Made by a program: the position numbers and the translations under genes. A stretch of DNA of 29,080 nucleotides, from contig PJAB01000348.1 in the NCBI GenBank assembly GCA_002887195.1, forward strand, positions 1-29,080. Reading direction: 5' to 3'. This document shows, in pieces, positions 10,327-18,221 of this stretch. The stretch comes from Chrysochromulina parva. Its lineage: Eukaryota > Haptophyta > Prymnesiales > Chrysochromulinaceae. The notes beneath the pieces are model-generated. The model was given only the letters and a program-made list of their open reading frames with translations. It was not told the DNA's origin and made no database searches. Every line of letters begins with the position of its first letter. The first letter of the stretch is position 1.

Positions 10327-10701
10327 ATGCCGGAAGCTCACTGCGAGCAAGACAAGCGCCGGGCAGCACCCCTGCCAAAAGCGCCCATTGGTCTCAAGGG
10401 CAAATCGCTGCTTCCGCGCCCAATTAAGCGTTTCGACTCCGCCGACTATTTCCTACAGCAGCACATGGAGAAGCAGCGCGCGGAGCTGCACCAGCCGCAC
10501 ATGCCGGTCGAGCCGACAGTCGAGGAGCACACAGGCTGCTCGTCCTGCTGCAGCTCCCGGCCCGCCAGCTCAGAAAGCGAGCGCACAGGCTACGAGGACG
10601 TTCCGATGCCCCCACCAGCGCCGACACGCCAGCTCCACAGCAGCAGCCTCCACAGGGGCACCGGTTTGACCGGATTCACGAATGCCAACTCGAGTGGCTG
10701 A
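10327..10701 (+). CDS. ENSA: Endosulfine/ARPP19/Igo family protein, PP2A-B55 inhibitor
   Basis: A 124-residue, disordered, Ser- and Pro-rich protein. The diagnostic element is KRFDSADYF at residues 34-42, matching the FDSGDY core conserved from yeast Igo1/2 to human ENSA and ARPP19. In those proteins the Ser (here Ser38) is phosphorylated by Greatwall/Rim15 kinase, turning the protein into a tight inhibitor of PP2A-B55 and thereby promoting mitotic entry or quiescence. Upstream KGKSLLPRPIKRFDSADYF has the usual basic and Pro residues. The C-terminal half (Cys-Cys-Ser-Ser and Pro runs) is not conserved. Intronless; ATG at 10327 is the only sensible start. Function is inferred from the motif; a Greatwall kinase is not in this window. 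Confidence 0.86.
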   Translation: MPEAHCEQDKRRAAPLPKAPIGLKGKSLLPRPIKRFDSADYFLQQHMEKQRAELHQPHMPVEPTVEEHTGCSSCCSSRPASSESERTGYEDVPMPPPAPTRQLHSSSLHRGTGLTGFTNANSSG

Positions 10702-11009
10702 GCGAGGGGTGGCTACACGCTACGTGGTGTGTCATGCGTGCGCGTGAATGCGTGAGAATGTGCGTCCGTTGGCCACGATTGGAATAGCTTCCACCTCTTC
10801 CGGTGTGATTTTTCACTTTTCAGTTAGAATCGCGTTGCTGTAGCTTTTGAAATCATTCTGTAGTGTTGCAAGTGCCAGCAAGGACACGCGCATGCTGCAT
10901 AGTCCTTGGATAGTCCGGGTTTGTCCTAGCGCAGCGTGTTTACTAAAAGGAGTTTGAGAACTCGTCAATAAGGAACTCGTATCTCGTTCACCCGGTTACT
11001 CAGTACCGC
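10702..11009. other. Convergent intergenic region
   Basis: Contains the 3' flanks of the endosulfine gene (plus) and of the SET-domain gene (minus). It is more AT-rich than the genes (TTTTTCACTTTTCAGTTAG near 10808). No gene, RNA or repeat was recognised. Confidence 0.5.
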
Positions 11010-12636
11010 TCAACTTCTCCGCGACCAGTCGCACTGACGGCTCTCCCAGGCCTGCAGCTCGTCGAGCGGGAGAGCGTCCAGCTGCGGGTAGACTGCAGGC
11101 GAGGCGGCTGCAAGCCGCGCGGCCAGCGCCGCCGAGGCCACGTCGTGCGCAACGTCGGCGGCATCCTCGAGGGCGTCGGCCGCTTCATGCATCGCCACGC
11201 GTAATGACGCGAGCAGTCGCCGGCGGCTCAGCCGAAGGCGCACGAGTAAGGCGCCCCGCTCCGAGAGTGTATCTCGGGCGAGCTCGGAGAGTTTGTCGCG
11301 AGAGCAGCTCTCGAGCAGGCGTTCATCCGCGCGGATGCCGGCCTCCTCTGCGTCCCTGTCGGAAGCCCCGCCCCCCCATAAGGCCTCTTCGATGGCCGCG
11401 GCGACGCGAGCGATGGCGCGCGCCGCGGCCGCCTCGCCTCCGACCGAGCTCCCCGCCAGAAGCACCTCGAGCGCACGGAACAGCGCCGTGTCGGGCGCCG
11501 TCGCGCGCAGCGCGAACGGTTCGCTCGGCGCCTTGCCGTTGAGGACCTCGTGCCCAGCCAGAGCTTCCACAGCCGCCTCCCAGCCCGCCTGCGGCGATTG
11601 GCCTCGCAGCTCCGCCGGCGTCACGGCGAGCACGTCGGAGATCGTCACCTCGATTTCGTCAAAGGGAGAGGGCTGCGGCACGAAGCCGTAGTAGAGCGCA
11701 AAGTGCGCATTCGTGTGCTCGCCGTATGTGATGGTCACCGGCTCACCGGCGCGCAGCGGCTGGGCCGCATGCAACCGAATCGTAGGCTCGCCGTTGCGCG
11801 CGATTCCGAAGGCGTACCTGACGTCACAGGCGATCAGAGGCGCTCAGGATTGAACCTGGAGGCACTCAGACGCAATCACGAGGGTGCACATGGCGGAGGG
11901 GATGCTCTCATGATTGGCAATGTCATCAGACGCACTCAGACGCAATCACGAGGGCATACATGGCGGAGGGGATGCTCTCATGATTGGCAATGTCAAGCAG
12001 CGGCACAAGCAGCCGGCGCACGCCGTGCTCGCGCGTGGTGAGGCGCAGGCAGCGACTCCATACGAGCTCGAGCGCATCGCGGAACTCGTTCGCCGATGGG
12101 AACGTGGCCATCAGCTTGTCGTCTTCGTCCGCTGCCTCCGCTGCCTCCGCAGCCTCGCGTGCGAGCCAGTATTGCTCGTCGAGCCAGAAGAAGGCCTCGC
12201 CGGCCTTTTGCGCGACGCTCGGATCGCTCGCGAGCGCGAGCTCCTCGGCGTCGCAGCGGATGGGCAGCGCGGGGGGTGTCACGGGCCAGCTCGCAATGAA
12301 GGGGTCCTCGGGATCAACGCGCCTTCGCTCCAGCACTGCGAGGGCGAGCTGCACATTCCATGGCAGTTGCGACGTCCAGCGCGGAGCAGCCCCGGGCAGC
12401 CGCGGCGTGGTCTCATCGCTGCCGTCAACGTCTGAGATGGTGAGGGCGAGCGGCACCTCCAGCAGCACATCTCCAACTCTGGCGTCCACATTGGCGACAA
12501 GGCCACGCAGACCGTGGTCGTCCACCGCACGTACCAAGCTGCCGCCGCCGTGGTTGCAGACCCAGGTGACCAGTGCTGTGTTGACCTCGACGTGGCCGAT
12601 TCTTGGATAGAGGTTCAGGAGCAGGAGCGCCAACAT
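11010..12636 (-). CDS. SET-domain protein, SETD3/SETD6/Rubisco-LSMT type
   Basis: Two exons, 12636-11960 and 11817-11010, give 494 residues. The split SET domain typical of this class is visible: near the N-terminus TWVCNHGGG, then GLRGLVANVDARVGDVLLEV (residues about 42-61); then LVPLLDIANHE (210-220, the conserved DxxNH box); then after the splice ITYGEHTNAHFALYYGFVPQ (255-274, the SYGxxxN...YGF post-SET box). The C-terminal ~200 Ala-rich residues fit the Rubisco-LSMT substrate-binding domain. Such enzymes methylate Lys (or His, as SETD3 on actin) in non-histone proteins; the substrate here is unknown. The splice restores ATG-TAC-GCC across the junction exactly where the SET motif demands continuity. 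Divergent from the DHHC gene. Confidence 0.87.
11818..11959 (-). other. Intron of SET gene with flanking direct repeat
   Basis: 142 bp, GT-AG. Intron begins GTATGCC and the downstream exon begins GTACGCC. Inside the intron lies a second copy of the last exon bases. The intron ends GCCTGTGACGTCAG. Phase and SET motif both support the boundaries. Confidence 0.88.
11862..11994 (-). repeat. 63-bp direct duplication across the exon-intron border of the SET gene
   Basis: Copies at 11862-11924 (wholly intronic) and 11932-11994 (exon end plus intron start), offset 70 bp, nearly identical except around the donor GTATGCC, which is GTGCACC in the intronic copy. Confidence 0.95.
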
Positions 12637-12803
12637 CCCGCTCCAAGTTACAGCGCCCCCCTCACTGCTCGCGCCGTTGCGGGGCCCCTCACGAGGCGGC
12701 GGCGGCCAAAAGGCGCCATTTTTGAACTTGACTTGACTTGATTTCTTGACTTACGCGTCTCTTTTCATGTGTGGCTTTGGCAGAAGCGCACAGAACCGAG
12801 AAC
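12637..12803. promoter_or_regulatory. Divergent promoter region, SET and DHHC genes
   Basis: The 167 bp between two outward-facing start codons. It contains a CTTGA-rich stretch near 12725-12752 (AACTTGACTTGACTTGA then TTCTTGACTTA), the only AT-richer block. Promoter role is inferred from arrangement. Confidence 0.4.
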
Positions 12804-13787
12804 ATGGAACGAGAAGCGCCTGCGGACTTGAAGCCTGCCGATGTCATCCCACACGCCGAGTCCGCCGCGCCAGTGGACATGAGGCCTATAGAGATAACCA
12901 CACACGAGGCCGCACCGTGTCGTTGCTCGCCGTGCAACGGTGGGCGCGCGGCTGCCGCACCGACACCTCTGATCGTGCTGGGCCTCATCGGCTTGAACTA
13001 CATCCCGCTCGTGCTCTTCTTGCTCGACCAGCAACTCGACGGCGGCCGCGTGGTTTCGATCGTGTTCTTCCACCTATTCCTGATACTGCTGCTGCTCGCC
13101 TACTTCATGGCGATGTGCACCGACCCGGGCGTGCCACCAGTTGAATGGCAGCGGAAGATGCAGCAAGCGGCGGCACGCGGCGAGAGCGTGCAGGTGTGCC
13201 GGCGCTCCGGGCTGTACAAGCCGCCGCGCTCCCACTACGATTCAGTCACCGAGCGGCTGACGCTCAACATGGATCACTTCTGCCCTTGGGTCGTCAACAC
13301 CGTCGGGTTTTACAATCGGAAGTTCTTCATCCTTTTCCTCGTCTACACGAACCTGACGCTGCTCGTGGCGGTGGTGACGCTCTTCTCGCAGGCGTGGAGT
13401 GCCTGGGACTGGCTACAGGACGCCTCCGGCGCGCAGCGGCGCTGGTTTTCTCCCGGCATCGTCAACACCGTCATCTACGTCGCCGCGATCGTGATCGATG
13501 TGGTGCTGCTGTGCATGCTGATCCCGTTCATGCAGTTCCACCTGCGTATGGCGGCGCGCAACGAAACGACGATCGAGGGGTACACGAACTCCAAGTATGA
13601 CGTCGGCGCCCGAGGCAACCTGCAATCCGTCTTCGGTCGCGAGCTCTGGACGTGGCCGTTACCTCTGTACTTTCACGGGCCGGACGGCGACGGCTTGCAT
13701 TGGCCCACGACAGACAGCCTGAGGGAGAGCCGCACAGTGGTGCCGCGCGCGACGAGCACACTGCCAGTACGCAGTAGCGCCGCCTAG
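12804..13787 (+). CDS. DHHC-type protein S-acyltransferase with degenerate zinc finger
   Basis: A 327-residue multi-pass membrane protein. Hydrophobic segments lie at about 55-75, 83-103, 174-192 and 222-243, two on each side of a cytosolic Cys-containing loop, as in DHHC palmitoyltransferases. The active-site box reads MDHFCPWVVNTVGFYNRKFF (from 156), so the nucleophile Cys is kept although DHHC has become DHFC. After TM4 come NETTIE (TTxE box) and NLQSVFG (PaCCT-like box), both family hallmarks. Most zinc-ligand Cys/His residues of the normal finger are missing: only the first Cys of the CxxC pair remains (VCRRSG), and the HHC box reads HYD. Start: the frame is open upstream only to a GTG, so the ATG at 12804 is used. 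Intronless. It would attach fatty acids to Cys of membrane-associated proteins. Confidence 0.9.
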   Translation: MEREAPADLKPADVIPHAESAAPVDMRPIEITTHEAAPCRCSPCNGGRAAAAPTPLIVLGLIGLNYIPLVLFLLDQQLDGGRVVSIVFFHLFLILLLLAYFMAMCTDPGVPPVEWQRKMQQAAARGESVQVCRRSGLYKPPRSHYDSVTERLTLNMDHFCPWVVNTVGFYNRKFFILFLVYTNLTLLVAVVTLFSQAWSAWDWLQDASGAQRRWFSPGIVNTVIYVAAIVIDVVLLCMLIPFMQFHLRMAARNETTIEGYTNSKYDVGARGNLQSVFGRELWTWPLPLYFHGPDGDGLHWPTTDSLRESRTVVPRATSTLPVRSSAA

Positions 13788-13803
13788 CCTGCCGGGCTAG
13801 GCG
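13781..13803 (+). other. Perfect 9-bp stem-loop overlapping the DHHC stop codon
   Basis: CGCCTAGCC, loop TGCCG, then GGCTAGGCG. The TAG stop lies in the left arm. It could form a stable RNA hairpin at the end of the message. Confidence 0.8.
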
Positions 13804-13956
13804 TTCACAAATAGCCCTCGCGAAGCTCGCGTATACATTGTATACATGTATGTGCGCTCTCTCTGAGCCAATCTGATGATGAGAAGGCCGAAATCCAGGA
13901 CGTAGACACATGGGCATGCGAACCTAATAGTGGTTCCCGAGTGCTATTCACTGTGA
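13788..13956. other. Short intergenic region between DHHC and TTLL genes
   Basis: Holds the right arm of the stop-codon hairpin and a palindromic AT-rich block, GTATACATTGTATACATGTA at 13831-13850. It must contain the 3' end of the DHHC gene and the promoter of the TTLL gene. Confidence 0.5.
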
Positions 13957-16386
13957 ATGGACGGCTCCGCTCGCCTGCTTTCGCAGCCGGTGGTCACGAC
14001 CGTAGTGCGCCGCCATCGGATGCCTGCGCTGGGTGGTGGCGCGGCTGCGGAGGAGGATGCGGACGGCGCACTTGTGGTGAGGGTCGGCGAGGGCTCGCCA
14101 CCGCTCATGCTGGAGGTCTGGGAAGGCAAGGGCTACCGCGAGTATGACGAGGAGAAAGCAGACGGCAAATGGGACGTCTATTGGAAAGGGTGCCGCTTCT
14201 GTGCGTCTGAGTACAAGCAGGCCACCCCGCAGCAGCGAATCAACCACTTCCAGAAAACGTCGGAGATCACCAAGAAGGATGCGCTGCTGCGCAACCTGCG
14301 CCGCATGAAGGCCATCCACGGCGCCGTCTACGCCTTCTCTCCTGAGACGTATATCCTTCCGACCGAGTGGACGACGCTCGTGCGCCGCGTGGAGAGCATG
14401 CCCGTGGCGGAGCGGCCGATCTGGATCCTCAAGCCGACCGACTCGAGCCAGGGGCGCAAGATCTTCATCATCCGCGATCTGGCCGAGATCTCGTACGGCC
14501 ACTTCTCGGCTTCGATGTTGAGCGACGAGCGGCCGGCGAGCGACCCAGATCGCGACCCGAAGCTGGATGACAAGGGGCGTGCGATCGCGACGGAGCTGGA
14601 CATGTCCACCACGCTCAAGATGCTCAAGTCGCGCCTCAACAAGACCGTGACGCCCTGCGTCAAGTTCACAGAGATGCACGTGGTGCAGCGCTACATCGAA
14701 CGACCTCTCTGTTTTCGAGGGTTCAAGCTCGACCTGCGGATCTACGTGCTGCTGCTCTCGGCGCAGCCGCTGCGCGTGTACTGGTTCTGCGACGGGCTCG
14801 TGCGCTTCGCCACGCAGACGTACAATCTTGCCAATCTCGATAACTCGTACGCTCACCTCACCAACTGCTCCATCAACAAGCACTCGAGCGTCGGCGCGGC
14901 TGGCTGTAAGTGCCCTGATGGCCTCTGATTGCATCCCTCATCAGGCCAAGCACTCGAGCGTCGGCGCGGCTGGCTGTAAGTGGTCTATGAGGCGCTGACG
15001 GGCGCTGATGGGCGTTGATTGCGGCGCGGCTGGCTAGTCCATGAGGCGCTGATAGCGCTGATTGCCTCCCTCATCAGGTAAGTGGTCGATGAGGCGTTTC
15101 CTGTCAGAGCACCCGGATCACCCGCTCAACTCGGCGCTTCTATGGACGCGCATCCGCGCCATCGTCAACCTCACGATGCTCTCGATTGCGCCGTCCATCA
15201 CGGACAATGGAGGCTGCTTCGAGCTGCTCGGCTTCGATGTGATGATCGACGAGCAGTCCAAGCCGTGGCTGCTCGAGGTCCATTGCCCTGATGGCCTCTG
15301 ATTGCATCCCTCATCAGTCCAAGCCGTGGCTGCTCGAGGTCAATTGCCCTGATGGCCTCTGATTGCACCCCTCATCAGGTCAATTGCTCGCCCGCGCTCG
15401 GCGTCGACTGCGCCGAAGACCGCGTGGTGAAAGAGCCACTGCTGAGCGATCTCGCTGATCTCCTCGCGCTCCAACGGCTCCAGCAGGGCTTCAGCTCTTC
15501 CACCCCGCGCGCTGCCGCCTCGCTGCCCGCCGGCGCCGGCGCGCGTGCGGCACGCAGTACACGCCGGCCGTTGGGGGCGCTCAGCACGGCGCCGGCGGCG
15601 GCGGAGGAGGACGCCGTACTGAGCGATCGGCGGCGCGCGGCGGCGGCGGCCGAGAGGGTGACGAACCTTCCCGAGCGCCTTCCCGAGCGCGTCGGCGGCT
15701 ACCAACTGATCTTTCCCTTCAGCCCCATCACGCGCCGCATTGGGCACAGCCTCGCGGGGCAGGAAGGCATTGTCGTGGCGGAGGTGAAGGCCGACCTGCA
15801 GCGCGCGGCCGAGTGCGCGGCGGCGCCATCGACGGCTGCTCAGGGCGACGCGTGGACCTCAGTCGACGTGATGGCGCTGCCGACGGGTACGTCAATGCCC
15901 AGTATGGCGCTTCCGACGGGTGGGTTGCCCAGTATGGCGCTGCCGACGGGTGCGCCGCCCCGGCCGCAGTCTGGGAAGGCAAGAGCCAGCACCAGCAGCG
16001 CGAGCAGCACCAGCACCAGAACCAGCTGCAACAGAACCAGCAGCAGCAGCAGCAGTACCAGCAGCAGCAGCAGCAGCAGCAGCAGCGCCAGCACCAGCAC
16101 CAGCACCAGCGCCAGCATGAATAGCGCTGTGAAGGAAGCGCATCGCCTCGTTGATGAGGCCGCCAGTCACATCGCGAGTCTCAAGACGATCCTGGACCAC
16201 GGCTCGTTACCCCCACTGCCCGATTCATTGGACGCGGAACCGCAGCATGACGACCCGACGAGCGCCGTGATGAGCGTCGCGGAGCGGCAGGATGACGACC
16301 CAAATAAGGATGACGACCCAAAGGCGGCGAAGAAGAAGCATGCCAGCGCCGTGATGAGCGTCAGCAGCACCAGCAGCACCACCAGA

Positions 16387-16431
<45 letters not shown>

Positions 16432-16731
16432 TCACCGGCGGCGCTCATCGCGGCGCTCGGCGCGAGCCGCGCAACGGAAGTCGCCTCTGGCCGTGTGGAG
16501 ATGCAACGAGATGCAACGAGATGCGACGAGATGCGACGAGATGCGACTACTAGCTTGCTCGTCGATCGTGCCAAACTTCGCGCCACGGAGCGCCATGATG
16601 AGCGCCTTGCCGCAGAGGGGCGCCACACCGCTGATGGGCTTCGTCATCGGGCGGGCTCGAGCAGTCCCAACGACTTCCAGAAAGCCTTGGCGGAGTATAA
16701 GCGGCAAAATCGAGGCACTAGTCGCAGTTGA
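13957..16731 (+). CDS. Tubulin-tyrosine-ligase-like protein (TTLL), probable polyglutamylase
   Basis: Three exons, 13957-14905, 15078-15277 and 15379-16731, give 833 residues. The TTL ATP-grasp domain is clear: WILKPTDSSQGRKIFII (ATP-binding Lys159 region), VQRYIERPLCFRGFKLDLRI, LDNSYAHLTNCSINKH, KWSMRRFL, and GGCFELLGFDVMIDEQSKPW continuing as LLEVNCSPALGVD, the metal-binding end. It looks closest to TTLL2/TTLL9-like glutamylases, which add glutamate chains to tubulin tails of axonemes and cytoplasmic microtubules. Both introns are placed by this conservation and phase. The C-terminal ~440 residues are low complexity: three MALPTG repeats, Ser/Thr run from CAG repeats, poly-Gly, and two SAVMSV units. 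The end NDFQKALAEYKRQNRG looks natural. Repeat-derived parts of exon 3 could in reality be unspliced intron. Confidence 0.88.
14906..15077 (+). other. TTLL intron 1, repeat-built
   Basis: 172 bp. Begins GTAAGTG, and the next exon begins GTAAGTGG. It contains a 35-bp copy of the preceding exon end (14948-14982 versus 14878-14912), a later partial copy, and the 3' module CTGATTGCCTCCCTCATCAG. Splicing joins codons TGT-AAG-TGG, keeping the TTL motif. Confidence 0.9.
14915..14944 (+). repeat. 30-bp intron cassette, copy 1
   Basis: Starts CTGATGGCCTCTGATTGCA and ends TCCCTCATCAG. The six-base ends CTGATG and CATCAG are inverted repeats. Other copies at 15288-15317 and 15349-15378 differ by at most one base. 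Confidence 0.95.
15288..15317 (+). repeat. 30-bp intron cassette, copy 2
   Basis: Identical to the copy at 14915-14944. It follows GTCCATTGC, i.e. exon-derived sequence. Confidence 0.95.
15349..15378 (+). repeat. 30-bp intron cassette, copy 3
   Basis: One T-to-C difference from the other two. Its final CAG is the acceptor of intron 2. Confidence 0.95.
15876..15958 (+). repeat. MALPTG coding repeat in TTLL exon 3
   Basis: ATGGCGCTGCCGACGGGT-like unit three times (one with TT for CTG change), giving MALPTG three times with short spacers. Confidence 0.85.
16029..16090 (+). repeat. CAG/AGC trinucleotide repeat in TTLL exon 3
   Basis: Near-perfect AGC repeat with a few interruptions, translated as a Ser/Thr run in the TTLL frame. 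Confidence 0.95.
16386..16432 (+). repeat. GGC microsatellite (poly-Gly) in TTLL exon 3
   Basis: About 15 uninterrupted GGC triplets. Confidence 0.95.
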
Positions 16732-17377
16732 AGCCCTCCGCACACCAGGCCACTTGTTTTGGCTTGCCTTGACACTTGCCACGCAGTAAGGCCACAGGGA
16801 CGCAGTAAGGCCACAGGGACGCATGACGCATCTGGCATGTTGCATGAGTGGCATGTAGAGTGTCTAGCTATACGTCGCGTGGTTCCCACGCCGAGCGCCG
16901 TGATGAGCGTCGTGATGAGCGCCGTGATGAGCGTCGCGTGGTTCCCACGCCGAGCGCCGTCCCGCGTCCCGGGTCGCGCGGTTCTGGCCGGTTACGTTTA
17001 GGCATGTCGGTTGTCGCATTAATGGAGTTACGAACGAACGAACGGAAAAGCATCCCGTCGATGCGCGCTTCGCGGCGCCGACATCCGACCGATCGTGCCA
17101 TCCGACAAGCGAGCCTCCCGTGTGGGTCGGACGTCAGGTGTGTCGTCTGTCGTGTGCCTCGAGCGCGCGAGCCACAGCCACCGCGCCCGGTTGGAGACAG
17201 CCGCGTATCGACTGGCATATACGTTTTTTAGCGCCGCGGTCGAGTCATCTACCGAAAAAAACACGCACCTGTGTGTATGCCGTGCGTGCAGCTGCATCGC
17301 ACTCGTGGGACACGGATGGGCAAGGTGCGCCTCCATCGGTCTTAACGTACGCGAGAACGTACACAGTGGTTCGGTCG
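16732..17377. other. Convergent intergenic region with minisatellite
   Basis: Lies between the TTLL stop (plus) and RBM8A stop (minus). A 19-bp unit with GTAAGGCCACAGGGACGCA occurs twice near 16786-16823. A 29-bp repeat containing GCGTGGTTCCCACGCCGAGC lies at 16873-16901 and 16932-16960. AGCGCCGTGATGAGCGTC occurs at 16894-16911 and 16918-16935 and also inside the TTLL exon. No gene recognised from 16961 to 17377. Confidence 0.6.
16873..16960. repeat. 29-bp direct repeats flanking a GATGAGCG minisatellite
   Basis: Two identical 29-bp copies, offset 59 bp, separated by GATGAGCG(T/C)C(G) units. The arrangement (duplicated flank around short repeats) copies that of the introns, but no coding sequence was recognised here. 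Confidence 0.9.
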
Positions 17378-17932
17378 CTAGCGCCGACTGGCGCCGCCAT
17401 GGCGCGACGGGCCCGCGCGGAACGCCCAATCGACATGAATCGGCTGGCCCATGATGACGGCGCCATCCATCTCGTCGATGGCGCCCTGCGCCTCGCTCTG
17501 GTTCGCATACTCGATGAGCGCGTAGCCCTTGACGAAGCCCGTCCGCCGGTCGAGGTTGAGGTGAAGGTTGCGGATGTCGCCAAAGTCGGCGAACTTATCG
17601 TGTACGTCCTCCTCCTGGGCCTCCTCATGAACCCCAGTCACAAAGATGATCCAGCCTTCGACCGACTTGAGCGGTCCGCGCGTGCTGCCCTTGGATTGGA
17701 TCGACTCGAATTGCTGGTCTGACCCTGTCATTGTGGTTGCTGACGAGCCCATGGCGCCACGACCCTTGACGCACCGGCCCGCGGCATCGGTCGCCTTGGC
17801 CTTGCCTCCCGCAGGAGCTCCGCCACTGCTGCTGCTTCCTGCGGCTTCTGTGGATGCCGCTCTGGCCGCTGCGGACGTCGGCTCGTCTGCCGGCAGATCT
17901 ATCTGCTCGTCAAAGTCAACCTCTTCAGCCAT
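17378..17932 (-). CDS. RBM8A: RNA-binding protein Y14/RBM8A, exon junction complex core
   Basis: A 184-residue protein with one RRM. RNP2 is WIIFVTGV (about 94-101) and RNP1 is GFVKGYALIEY (132-142). The flanking stretches HEEAQEEDVHDKFADFGDIR, HLNLDRRTG and MGQPIHVDWAF match Y14 orthologues from plants to man nearly word for word. Y14 pairs with Mago in the exon junction complex, which is left about 24 nt upstream of spliced junctions and acts in mRNA export, localisation and decay. The N-terminus is acidic then Ala/Ser/Gly-rich; the C-terminus ends GPSRHGGASRR, basic as in orthologues. The ATG at 17932 (MAEEVDFDEQ) is chosen because the frame extends upstream only to a GTG. Intronless. Confidence 0.97.
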   Translation of the reverse strand: MAEEVDFDEQIDLPADEPTSAAARAASTEAAGSSSSGGAPAGGKAKATDAAGRCVKGRGAMGSSATTMTGSDQQFESIQSKGSTRGPLKSVEGWIIFVTGVHEEAQEEDVHDKFADFGDIRNLHLNLDRRTGFVKGYALIEYANQSEAQGAIDEMDGAVIMGQPIHVDWAFRAGPSRHGGASRR

Positions 17933-18221
17933 GAGCGCGATGTCCAATTTCACGCTGCTGCCCGCACGAGCGTCGTACTATTGTAAAGTGGCCCAGCACG
18001 GCGATGCGTCGCAGGCAGTTCACGCCGCGTCGGTGTGAATTTGATCCGCGCTGCACCGCACGCAGGCGAACGGGCCTGTCCCGCTCAAAAAGGGTAGCTG
18101 GTTTGGGGTCAGCCCACAATGGTCCAACATCCGCTGGTGCTCACGCCGCCGGCTTGCATTCAAGCAGCTCAGCCACCTTGTGATCGCGCATGCCTTCCAG
18201 ATTCCACCTTCACAACACTCC

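Larger units (their letters stand above)
15278..15378 (+). other. TTLL intron 2, two tandem 61-bp units
   Basis: 101 bp. Begins GTCCATTGC and the next exon begins GTCAATTGC. Each unit is about 30 bp of exon end plus the 30-bp cassette. Splicing restores LLEVNCSPALG. Confidence 0.92.
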
